A stretch of 64,000 bases of DNA from Hydra vulgaris (lineage: Eukaryota > Cnidaria > Hydrozoa > Anthoathecata > Hydridae), in assembly GCF_038396675.1 (NCBI RefSeq), contig NC_088921.1, forward strand, positions 30,517,501 through 30,581,500, given 5' to 3'. The notes below the pieces were generated by a model that ran no database searches, had not been told where the DNA came from, and saw only the letters and a list, made by a program, of their open reading frames with translations. Shown one piece after another: positions 23,501 to 35,455 of this stretch. The position numbers and the translations under genes are program-made. Position 1 is the first letter of the stretch. Each line of letters begins with the position of its first letter.

Positions 23501-25904
23501 TAAAAGTTCATCAAACTACATTACAGGAGCATGGGGTTGAAAAAAAGTCATAACCCTATTGTATGTCATATTAAATAAGTTTCTCGCAGAAAGATAAGGT
23601 TTCAAAAAAAAAAGCTTCTGATCTATTTATCGTTTACGAAATTGTTTTTTATATTTACGTACCCAATCAATTAATTTACATTTCGTGTGTTTATATTTAA
23701 TACGAACTTAAAAGTTTTGTTTTCTTTAAACGGTCTCTATTAAATTCATTACTTATTATAAATTCAACTTAGCATATCGTGTGCGTCATCTTTTTAATCG
23801 TAAAAATATATATTTTTTTTGACAACAATCAAAAAAAGCGAATTTCTATTTTGTTCTAACTTAATTATGATTTTGAACAATTATTTTATCGTAAAAGTTA
23901 ATCGAAAATTGCATTAAAATACTGAGTAACTTATTTTGTATAAACGTTTTAAAATAAATAAATTATGTGTTATACTATTTTTTATTGAATCTTTGTTTTT
24001 TTTAATTCTAAATTTGCCCATTGTGTTAAAAATAGACTAAATTTTTTTTGTCGAACTAAATTTTAGTCGCGCTAACCCGACGGGCATTAGCTTTTAAAAG
24101 TTACGTTATAAGTGTCTTTTAAACGCCTTCTAAACATTCTAAAGAAAATAACGTTTAGAAGACGTTTAAAAACTTTTAGAACAAAATTTTTAAAAAACAA
24201 TTGCCCGTAGGGAAATTTTATTTTAATTTTAGTTTAACACTAGTTTAACAGTTTTAGTCATTTCGTCACCTAGAAAAGTTATTATCTTGTTTCAAAATGT
24301 TTTGTCTGATAAGATAATTATTCCTCACTTTATCATTAAAATAAAGTTTGGATTTGAAAATGCTTATAAATGAACTAAAGAAATTCTTTTTAAAGCTCCG
24401 TATCATTTTCAGTTTCTAATTTTAAATGGGTGGAAAAAATTTAATTTAATTAAAAGACGGTTGTTACGAAACTATTAATACAACCTTAGTTAAATTTCAT
24501 TGTTGATAAAGTAGCTGTTTTATATTAAGCAAAAACTGGAAATGACTCGCATTATCCTAAAGAGGTATAATATAGCTTTGCATAATATTAGTTTAAATTC
24601 GTCTTTTTTCAAGGAACCGTCTTTGTAGTAACATAAATTTCAATAAATTAGTACTGTTGAAACCCGTAAAAAAATAAAATAAAGCTAAGACTTGGTAAAG
24701 AGATCCAAAATCATGTCAAGAATTACCAAAAAAATTATCCGAGAAAAAAACCCCGAATAATCCTGTTAAGTATTTAGTAAGTCGTATTAATAAAACTTAC
24801 TAAGTCCCTAACAAGTACTCGCAAGGAAGTTAGTAGTATTAGCAGGTTTTAATCGGAACTTAGTTGGAATAATAAGCTTTTTACTCGGCACTTGGTTGGA
24901 TTAGCCTGTTTTGGTAAAAACTTAGTAGGAGTTATAAGTATAACATTCTAATATTGATTTTAGTTGGTAGTAGAAATTTATATTTTTATTTGGTGTTTAA
25001 CTGAATTATTTGTGTTTTAAAGATTAGGGTAGATCGGGGCATATAGGGACACTTAAGCAACAAATGCTATTTGCGGGTAAACTAATCATAGTTAACACTG
25101 TTTTATAATTTTCCTAAAATTTATTGGTATAAGAAAACGGAAAAACAAAAAAAAAATTTTTAAAAATAAGCTATAACAACCAAAGTTAACGAAACTCTAG
25201 ACAAGTAAAATTTCTACATTTTACAACTGGGTGGGGCAAAGCGGGACAGTTAAAAAGCAGCAGTTGTTCATTAATTGTAAAGCTTTAAAACTGATAAAAA
25301 ATAAAGGCATTTTATCATTTAAACATGCTCGGACATTAAAATCATAAAAAAGTAACATACCAATACAAATTACACGCCTTTACACCACATTTTATAATAA
25401 AACAAAAAACACATTTTATAATAAAACACTTTTTGTGTTTTATTATAAAATACTGTCAAACAAATAAACTGAAGAAGTTGTTCCAAAATTTAAGTAGGCA
25501 AAACTAGTATATATTATTAAATTGGTAACTACTACTAAATTTAAAATTAAACAAAAAATATTATGGATTGCATAATTCACACAAAAAAATATACTGAGCT
25601 GCCTTTGGCGTAACTTTAAAATCACAAAATAATAAAAATAGCGTTATATTATTATGATAAATATGTATTTCAATTGTCAGATTGATATGTTATTAGGGAT
25701 CTTAACATATGTAAACTATATATATTATAGTAAGGGTTAACAACAGTCACAGGTATTAACAAAAAATAACTGCATCATAATGACATAACATCTTATTAAG
25801 ATGTTGTATTATTATATATGTTGGACTTTTAAGCCCAAGTGTAGTTTCTAAAGTGTAGTTTCTAAATTGTAGTTTCTAAATTGTGGTTTCTAAGTGTAGT
25901 TTCT
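23501..25904. other. Noncoding spacer with small inverted-repeat elements
   Basis: No gene is supported. At 24076-24211 a 135-bp block has ends CCCGACGGGCA and TGCCCGTAGGG, with internal TTTAAACG and AACGTTTAGAAGACG motifs, and looks like a MITE. At 24700-24920 variants of ACTTAGTTGGA recur several times. Near 25027 and 25231 are GATCGGGGCATATAGGGACAC and GGTGGGGCAAAGCGGGACAG, perhaps the ends of a decayed element. At 25410-25452 a hairpin ATTTTATAATAAAACAC/GTGTTTTATTATAAAAT has a 5-nt loop. Confidence 0.5.
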
Positions 25905-26165
25905 AAATTGTATGGTTCGCAGCCAGATGGAAAAAATATAATCAAGTTCATAAAGAAAACAGTGACTTTTTAGTGTCTCAGGGAAAGTCTGAAAAGTTCC
26001 CTACAATATAAGATATATTAAAATATATAAGATATATTAAAATATATCTTATATTATGGGGAACTACTCAGACTTTCTCTGAGACACTAAATAGTCACTG
26101 TTTTCTTTATGAACTTGATAATATTTTTTCCATCTGACTGCGAACCATACAATTTAGAAACTACA
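25905..26165. repeat. Long near-perfect hairpin
   Basis: AATTGTATGGTTCGCAG..CAGATGGAAAAAATAT...AGTTCATAAAGAAAACAGTGACT is followed, after a short AT-rich centre, by its reverse complement. Each arm is about 125 bp with few mismatches. A 16-bp tandem repeat (TGTAGTTTCTAAAT) precedes it at 25845-25905, and a single unit follows it. Confidence 0.9.
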
Positions 26166-26632
<467 letters not shown>

Positions 26633-28439
26633 TCATATAAAATAGTATAATATTTTTATAAGATGTTTTATTATGTGGGGATTTGTATTATACTAGTCCC
26701 TGTACAAAAATATAACTGGACCAGTCTTTGTACCACAATATATCATCTTTTAAAGATAAAATATTGTTATTATTTTTATTATTATAATTAAATATATGTT
26801 TTTCTTCGCAACTTTTTTTAAAAAGGTATGCGTCTTATTAGGTGTTATTATCATAGTTCATATCGTTGTTTTAACAGCTTTATAAAAATTTAGTCAAAAT
26901 GGATATTCCAATTATTCTAACTGCACATGGTTAAGATCAACTTTAACGTGAGACTCAACATGTTGCTTTAAGCAATTACTCTGATTTGGAATGTCTTCAA
27001 AAATTTCGTTTACCGAAAAATAATATAAAGAGATATTGTCAACTCTTTACACAATGATTTTTCACCAATCACATCGAGAATGTGATTGGTGACAACCTAA
27101 TATCTTCAGAAGCAAAAGTACTAAAAGCGCTAAGACTTTTATCAACTGGAAGTTTTCAAGCAGTAATTGGTAAGGATTATTAGTCAATGCAAAAAAAGAT
27201 TAGCTTTAATCTTATGATTTTTTATTGTTACATATGGAGCTTAAAGGTGGTGCTTTATGAAGGGTTTTTACTCAACCTCCAATACTTAGCAAATTTGGAG
27301 GTAGCAAAAATCCTAGAGAAAACCTGAAAAACTCTGTTTACAGAAAAAATGTTTTTTTCATTTTTGTACCATAACTTATGTTTTTTTTAAAGAATGACTT
27401 GTCAAGACAGATAACAATGAGTTTGCAAGATATAAATGTTGTTGTAAAACATTTAGCTTGTTAGTATAAATAATGTTTTAATACGTATAAATAAAATCTT
27501 CAGGATAATTTGGAAAGATTATGGAGAAGTTCAGGGAGTTTCAAAAGTTAAACTTAAAGGAAAATATTCTTTACTCACGTAAAACTTAGGGAAAAACTTT
27601 TAAAATTGGAGTGGCAACCCTGTTTATAGACTAATCATGTTTGCTTACTTAAAAATAACTTTATTCTTTTTTCAGTTCATTAATTGTTAAGAATTAAAAT
27701 TGAATATCTTTTTTCTTTACATTTAAATATGATGCTTCACTATTATATAGCAAAAATCAAACAAACCCTAATTTTTTTAACTTAGCATAATAGATTATGT
27801 CAAAAGAATAATTTTTACACTGCACCCTTCTACTGTTCCTACATTGTAATTTTAAATTTTGCGGACTTTTGGTAGGTGACTGTATTTTTCAAATTATTTG
27901 AAGTTTAACCTTGTCAAAGTTCACATTTCTCTTTTTTAACTAACTTGCTTTTGTTTAATTAAAATATAATGGTGAATATTTCGTCCACATGTTGTTTTAT
28001 GTAATTTTCGGTGACACCTCTCATGTAAGCCAGTCAAGCTGTAGTCGCATACTTCGCCTAGTTTGGCAAATATTTTATTCAGCACTATCACTACCTCGTC
28101 AGATAGTTTGATAGTTCAGAGGAGATGACTGAAACAAAGAGAAAGTACTTTCAATCATTTGGAGTTAACTGTCTTCTTGGAATTATAGATGCTACAATGA
28201 TACAAATCAAAGGAGTTACTGGGACTGATGAGCCAGCATACATTTGTAGGTAAACTCATCTTTTTATTTTGATACCTGATCATTTTGATTATATTGCTTT
28301 AGGTCATTCGTCAAAAGTTTAAAGTGTACATTGCTTGGGCTACTTACACAGGCATAGTTAATATGAGAAATTGATGATATTTCCAGCAATGTAGTAATAG
28401 ATATCTTTTTATATCCCTTTATAAAAGATCCTAATTTTT

Positions 28440-29760
28440 AATATTTTTAACTCATCAATTCGAGCAGGAGTTGTTCCAGAAAAATTAAAGATAGCGAAAC
28501 TTTTACCAATATTTAAAATTGAGACACGGCATCACTAACCAATTACAGACCTATTTCAATTCTTCGAGTATTCTCCAAGCTTCTGGAAAGAATAATCTAC
28601 AATAGACGGTATAAATATCTAACAGAAAACAAAATTTAAAGTGAATATCAGTACGGTTTTCTTACGAATCATTCAACGGAACATGCAATCACAGACCTCA
28701 CGAACAACATCAGCTCATCTTTTGATAAAGGACAGTTTGTATTTGGATTTTTTATTGACCTTACAAAAGCTTTCGATACGGTCAATCAGGGATCAATTCT
28801 TTCCCCCTTGTTGTTCCTTATATACATTAACGACCTTCCTATAGCTACAAATCTTGATTGCATTATGTTCGCAGATGATACAAATCTATTTTTCATCTTC
28901 TTCTATCGATGACCTTTTTGACAAAGTCAACCTTGAGCTTCAACAACTTAAAACATGGTTCAGTGCTAATGAGTTATCAATAAACGTACAAAAAACTAAA
29001 TATATTTTATTTCATTCAAAGCAACAAAAAAAGGCACTTCCATGAATTCTTCCCTCTCTAATTATCGATTTCAACAATATTGAAAGAACCCAAACAACTA
29101 AATTTCTTGGAGTATACAAAATGTTACATGGAGTATACAAAATGTTACATGGACAACCCAAATAAAGGCCATCACTCAAATACCTAAAAATCTTGGTTCA
29201 CTTTTCAAAGCTAGACCATTTTTATCACAAAAAATCTTTACTTTTTATTTATACATAGTCATCTTACTTACGCTAACATTGCTTGGGCAAGCACACACAA
29301 GACAAAATTAATGTCTCTTCATCCACAGCAGAAACATACTTCTAGAATTATATATTATAAAAACAAACATACACATGCTAAACCTCTATTAAAAGAAATG
29401 AAAGCGCTAAACATTTATCAAATCAATATCTATGCTAATATACTATTTATGCTAAAATATAAAATGGAATTATACAATTTACAAAAAACAAAAAAAATGG
29501 GATTAGAACCTTTACGTTTCACAAAAAACTCCTTTTATTCAATTACCAATAAGTTTAACACTAGAGCAACAGGTAACTTTATCGTACCCCGAAAAAAAAC
29601 TAAAAACTCGCAATTTTCTATCTCTTATTGCTGCCCCTATTTATACAACAATTTAATTCCGAAATACACCTTAATTACTTTTCCTGACAATATATTTTCT
29701 TTAAAGTCAAAACTTAAAAATCTTGTTCTTAATATAGATAATTACATAGAACTGTTTTAA
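28440..29760 (+). mobile_element. CR1/Jockey-like LINE fragment (reverse transcriptase to ORF end)
   Basis: The plus strand reads GVVPEKLKIAKLLPIFK, then NYRPISILRVFSKLLERIIY, YGFLTNHSTEHAI, FIDLTKAFDTVN, QGSILSPLLFLIYINDLP and MFADDTNLF (the (Y/F)XDD catalytic box), and ends with a 149-codon open tail to TAA at 29760. These are ordered reverse-transcriptase blocks of non-LTR elements. Between DLTKAFDTVN and QGSILSPLL the normal intervening segment is absent, an internal deletion. Several stops and frameshifts are present. It lies inside the Harbinger intron in the same orientation. 5' truncation is typical of LINE insertion. Confidence 0.85.
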
Positions 29761-29795
29761 TTCACATGATAAATCTACAATGTGAGAAAAGTCTG

Positions 29796-30155
<360 letters not shown>

Positions 30156-30199
30156 AAAAAAACAAATAAAACAAAAAAAACGATGTGAAAAATTTGTTA

Positions 30200-31451
30200 C
30201 TAATATGTAGGGCTACCATAGTCCTGATTTTCATCAGGACTGTTCTGATTTGAAGGGTCTGTCCTGACTGTTCTGATCAGGTACCAAAATGTCCTGATTT
30301 TAAAAAACCATAACAAAAAAGAAAAAAAAATCATTTTGACAAAAACTAAAAAATAAAGCAAAGAGAAAAAAGTTGACTTGACAACTCCATCTTCTCCATT
30401 TAATTTTTACTATTTTCTTGCAATTTTAGGCAGTGCTGGCAGAAATGGCAGTGGTAGCAGACACGATAAGGCATGGTCAGCTTCAGACATTCAACAAAAC
30501 AATTCTGAGAATTGAAAAAACAAGAGCAAGTGCATGTGATATTGTTAATGAGATAAAAGTATTGCAGAATAATCTGAAGGAGAGATTTGAGAATAAGTTT
30601 ATTTTACTGGAAGCTAAAAAGATACTTGCAAAACTATTTGAAGACAGAATTATTGACGAAATTGCTGTCAAAAAAGAATTTACTGGTTTTTACGAGAGAT
30701 GTCTTTCTTATATTGACCTTTGGAAAGATAGCTTTGCTGATGCTGAAAAGTTCATGTGGATTCAAAACAGTGCAATAACATTTCCAGAGTTGGAAGAAGC
30801 TGCATAAAGATCTAACCGAAAAATTGGACGTACAGCAATAAATACTGATGAACTATTTGATGAAGTTGTTTTGGTCAAGGCATACCTGTCAACTCATTCT
30901 GAAACTTGGAAACCTGATGATATGAGTTGTGAAGAAAAATGGGTCCTGATGATGAAACATTTTGGAGAAAAGGGCATTTCAGTAGCAAATTTTTCACTGG
31001 TGTTGGAATACATTTTCAGTCTTCCTGGAACTTCAACTGCTGTGGAAAGGGTGTTTTCAATGATGAACAATATTTAGTCTCCTGAAAGAGGTTCTTTGCT
31101 AGTTTCTACTGTGAAAAGTTGGCTTTTTTGTAAGTTAAATATTGATCTCAATTGCTCACAGTTCTATGAAAAAATAAAAAATATCCAGTTGTTCTTGAAA
31201 AAAGTACACTCTAGTGAAAAATATGACTGGTTTAAAAGCAAAGCAACGAAATAATTCTTGTAGTCATTACAAAAATGTAAAATAAAGCTGGTTTTTAATG
31301 TTGTATTTTTTGTCATTTTCACCTTTAGTGTGACGAGCTTTTGTCCTGATTTAGACTTTCTGCTTATTTATATTTGTCCTGTTTTGACAGGTTAAAAAAG
31401 ACATGATGTCCTGATTTTTTTTAAATTTCATATGGTAGCCCTACTAATATG
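30200..31451 (+). mobile_element. hAT transposon with 8-bp target duplication, internally reduced
   Basis: The ends are TAGGGCTACCATA (30208) and TATGGTAGCCCTA (to 31443), flanked by the direct repeat CTAATATG at 30200-30207 and 31444-31451. An 8-bp duplication is the hallmark of hAT elements. Subterminal GTCCTGATT motifs are repeated several times at both ends, as expected for transposase binding. Inside, 30433-30807 and 30871-31077 encode the C-terminal half of a hAT transposase, including LPGTSTAVERVFSMMNNI, the dimerisation domain. They are separated by a stop and a frame change. The N-terminal zinc finger and most of the catalytic region are missing, so it is non-autonomous. Confidence 0.9.
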
Positions 31452-32046
31452 TTGTTGTGAAAATGTAAATTAAAAAATAAAAAAAAATAAAATTTTAAAA
31501 AGTTTTTGTTTCACAGATTTATTCTGTCTATGTATGTTTGCATATAATGTATACAAGGTTCAAAAAAAAAATTCTGTTCTACTATTCTTTATAAAAAAGT
31601 TACTGTTTCCTTGTTTTTAGGTACTAATGCTTTTTTAAGCTGTATTTTCCTTCACATTATTAAGTTATTATAAAACGTTTCATATTGTTAATAATATGTA
31701 AAAAAATTATTTAATTTACGAAGAGAAAATACTTCAATTTTACAAAGTGTGACATGTTTATTACAAAAATTGAAGTTTTTTTTAATATTTTAAATAGCAC
31801 ATCATAGTTCTTTAAAGTTTGAAAACATCAAATTGTTTAACCTAAGTGCTAAACTTAAAATAATATAATATAAAATATAAGGTCATATAGTTTATAATAA
31901 AAGGTCATGTAAAAAAACAATGTTTTGTTTTGGTCAAAGGTGACCAGTTGTTCTAATATGATACCAATGTTTCCCAAAATGTTTTTTGCTGCTCTCTGAT
32001 TTTTAAACATTTTAACATTTTGAAGATTTTTAACTTCTTTTTTTTA
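31452..32046. other. Remainder of the Harbinger intron
   Basis: A+T-rich sequence without a gene, ending in the pyrimidine-rich acceptor before the third transposase exon block. Confidence 0.5.
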
Positions 32047-33916
32047 GAAAAGGATATCCTGCTTTGAACTGTCAAGTTGTCATTGATGCTGATGGAAAGT
32101 TTAAAGATGTTGTTGCAAAGTATCCTGGATCGTGCCATGACGCCTTTATACTTTATAATTCTGTTATAAAACAGACTTTAGAATATGATCCAAATGAAGT
32201 CTTTTTTTTTTCAGACTCTGGATACGGGTTGTCACCAGTCATGATTACACCGTTTAATCAGCCAACTACACCAGAAGAAATATATTTTAATAAAGTTTAC
32301 CGTCAGGTACGTAGTGATGTGGAGCGAGCTATTGGACGTCTCAAAAACCGTTGGAGGTGTTCAAAAGTGGTGAAACACTTCAGTACACCCCAACAACTTG
32401 CTGCAACATATTTTTTACTTGCATTTTACTGGAAAACTTTTGCATTTCCTTAGGATTAAAAATTCCAGACAACATAAACTTTGAGGACAACGATGAAGAT
32501 TTTGTACATGGTATTCAACCTGAATTAACTCAAACCAACCAAATTCGATTTGATATTTTAAAAAGGACACAAATTAAAAACTATGTGTTTGCAAATCAAA
32601 AGCAATGATGTATTGTTAAAATGTTGCATGGGAGCCCGCAGGATATTTTGTTTTAGATATGACACTTTTAGGCATATAAGTTTAAGTATGTTTATGTTTA
32701 TGTCAAATGAGATTAATTTGCAAATATAAAGAAGTGATTAGAGTCTGAAAACAAGAATACACCAAAAAGTTTGCCCCACTACACCAAATATCAGGGCAAT
32801 GGTTTAATAAAATATTATTAACATACTAAAGGGCAGAGTTTGCACATTCCCTGAAAATGTCATGTCGGAAACATAAAAAAATCATGCAGGCCTCCATGAA
32901 GTGTTGTAGTTTCCGTATACAATTTTTCATTTTTTAGATATCTATAATAGAAGAAAATATTTATGGCAAGTTTAATTGTATATTAAATGTAAAAAGTTAC
33001 AAGTTCTTTTTAATGTAATTGTAGATCAGATTAAGCATTTCTAAACCCCTCTTTTTTATATGAAATTGAATGTAAGGCTTGCAAAATTGCTTGATATTAT
33101 TGAATATATCGTTTTGGTAGTTATAAACCTTAAATAATGTGCTAATTTTGTAAGCTTTATCTAATTATGTACAATTTTATTTTATGTTAATAATAACTCA
33201 TAAATTCAGTCATCTATTTTCTGTGTTAGCCGCAGCAATCTTTTCTAGTAAACAAGCAATTCTTTTAGCGGAGATGGCGAAACTTTCGGTTGAGGTTGCA
33301 ATGCGAGTCAACGTTTGAGCAATACTTTCAAAGAGGAGGCTATCGCTCGGAATAGAGCGGGTGAGAACAGTGGCTATACTCTGTCCGCCCAGTAAACACA
33401 CAAACGTCTAATAAACGTTAAAATAACGTTTTGACAAAACGTTTAGATTTGGTCGATTATTCGTTAAGAATGAAATCCATATTAACGTTTAAAACAAACG
33501 TCCATAAAACGTCTATATTCAAACGTATTTTAGGCGTCTATTATAGGATTATTATACGTATATAAAGCGTTCACATTTTGTCTAATTTACGTTTAAACCT
33601 AGTCTAATTAACGTATATAAAGCGTTTAGATTTGGTCTAAGTACACGTATATTAAACTTTTAGATCTTGTCTAATAGTTTCTTTGATTTAGTTAACATAA
33701 TTTTAATTTACTTAAGTTTTAAAACTAATATTAATTAAAAATTACGTTATAACCTTTAAACTTTATATAAGTAGTAAGAGGTATATAGGTCTTGAAATTT
33801 ATAAATAAGATATAGTTATAAAAGACCTGATTTTATTTTTTATATTTTTTATAACTATTTTAATGATTATAAAATTTTATACTATACTACTTATACTTTA
33901 CTTTTATATTATAAAC

Positions 33917-34287
33917 TTATGTAAAACGTTTTCATATAGTGGGGTATGTAAAACGTTTTCATATAGTGGGGTATGTAAAACGTTTTCGTATAGTGGGGTA
34001 TGTAAAACGTTTTCATATAGTGGGGTATGTAAAACGTTTTCATAAAGTGGGGTATGTAAAACGTTTTCATATAGTGGGGTATGTAAAACGTTTTCGTATA
34101 GTGGGGTATGTAAAACGTTTTCGTATAGTGGGGTATGTAAAACGTTTTCGTATAATGGGGTATGTAAAACGTTTTCATATAGTGGGGTATGTAAAACGTT
34201 TTCATATAGTGGGGTATGTAAAACGTTTTCATATAGTGGGGTATGTAAAACGTTTTCATATAGTGGGGTATGTAAAACGTTTTCGTA
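33917..34287. repeat. 27-bp minisatellite, about 14 copies
   Basis: The unit is TATGTAAAACGTTTTCATATAGTGGGG with single-base variants (CGTATAG, CATAAAG, CGTATAATG). Each unit contains the palindrome AAAACGTTTT. Because 27 is divisible by 3 and the unit lacks stops in several frames, long repeated reading frames appear on both strands. They are not genes. Confidence 0.97.
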
Positions 34288-35251
34288 TACGTATTTTATA
34301 CGTATTTCGTTTTCGTGGGGATTTAGAGTAAAAAAGTTCGTGCACTTTACTTCATATGTTTATGCTTCAATAATTAAAAAAAAATTAATCAAAAAATTCA
34401 ATGATCAAGCTTTTTGAAGGGGAAGTTAATAGTAACAATTTCTATCAAATGTTTATAAAATTTAATCTCATTAGCAGAAAATAAAAGTTTACATTAGGAT
34501 TAAGTTAAAAATACTAATAAAATTAATACTCATAAACATGATCACTGTTTTCTCTGGTTCATGCATCATCAAAAATTTTCCTAGTATACCGTCCACCGCT
34601 TGTTTATCATGCACCTGTTATTGTGCAAAATCATCTTCTACATTCGTATCCTGATCGTCTGATTTCGTAACCGCAAAAAACGAGGGTAAAATAGTTAGCA
34701 TTTTAAATGTAAATTCATAAATCAAAATTGGAATTCAAAGAACAACTTTACATATAGATGATTTTCTGAACGAAAGTTTTACCAAATTTCCTGTACCACC
34801 CATGCTTATTTTCGACAATAAACAATTACTAACGTCGTGACATAAAATATGCAGTGGTTTTTACCAGCTCTGTTCTACCAATTTTCATTAGCAAATCGTC
34901 AGCTGAGAACCAAGAGGCCGTATGTCCACATTTTGTGCTTTTTCTGATTATTACCAATAAATATTCAACAATCAATGGAGTATGTGTCATATAAATTTTG
35001 TTTCAAAAATGATACAACTTTTAAAAAAATTTAAAAAATTAGTTGAACATTCTGGCAGTAAGTTTTAACAAATTAAATTGATTTAATTTGTTAAAACTTA
35101 CAAAAAAAACTTGATTTTCTCAGCCTCTTGGTTCTCGGCTGACGAAATGTAACTATGTTAAGCTAAAATGCACTAAAATGAAAAAATGAATATTTAGTCA
35201 TTAAACCTCTTGATAATTGCAAAAATGAATACCTACTGTTACACAATCATA
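34288..35251. other. Interior of the CCCAGT element, with a fold-back at about 34893-35150
   Basis: CGTCAGCTGAGAACCAAGAGG near 34897 is inverted as CCTCTTGGTTCTCGGCTGACG near 35125. Between them GTAAGTTTTAACAAATTAA is followed by its own reverse complement (35058-35101). Minus-strand readings such as ASWFSADDLLMKIGRTEL ending at a GTAAAA donor, and SDDQDTNVEDDFAQ near 34650, hint at exons of a captured or native gene. They are too fragmentary to annotate. Confidence 0.45.
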
Positions 35252-35455
35252 CTAGCGATTACAAAAGGAATTTAAACTGTTTATAAAACTTACAAAAAAA
35301 GTTCTTGCGGCAAGACTTTCATAACAAGAGACCAGCAACTCGTATTTTTTACTTGTGTCAATGTCGTCATCAATATTTCTAAAACATCGGAGTCCATTGA
35401 TTTGTTGGCATTTAGCAAGGTAGATTGTTGCGATGAGATTTTTTTTAACTTCCAT
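35252..35455 (-). CDS. Possible first exon of a gene inside the CCCAGT element
   Basis: An ATG at 35455 opens a 67-codon frame beginning MEVKKNLIATIYLAKCQQIN and containing RCFRNIDDDIDTSKKYELLV. A good donor (TTTTTTT|GTAAGTTT) lies near 35295, before the formal stop, so the real coding part may be about 53 residues, spliced to minus-strand blocks near 34930. No family was recognised. It may be a fragment of the element's own protein or a chance frame. Confidence 0.25.
   Translation of the reverse strand: MEVKKNLIATIYLAKCQQINGLRCFRNIDDDIDTSKKYELLVSCYESLAARTFFVSFINSLNSFCNR

Noticed and set aside
33917-34287. Possible CRISPR-like array
   Set aside because: Units are contiguous 27-bp repeats without unique spacers, and the DNA is eukaryotic.
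33909-34331. Repeated frames such as GYVKRFHIV and KTFYIPHYM
   Set aside because: Produced by the 27-bp minisatellite, whose length is a multiple of three. No start context, splice sites or flanking coding sequence.
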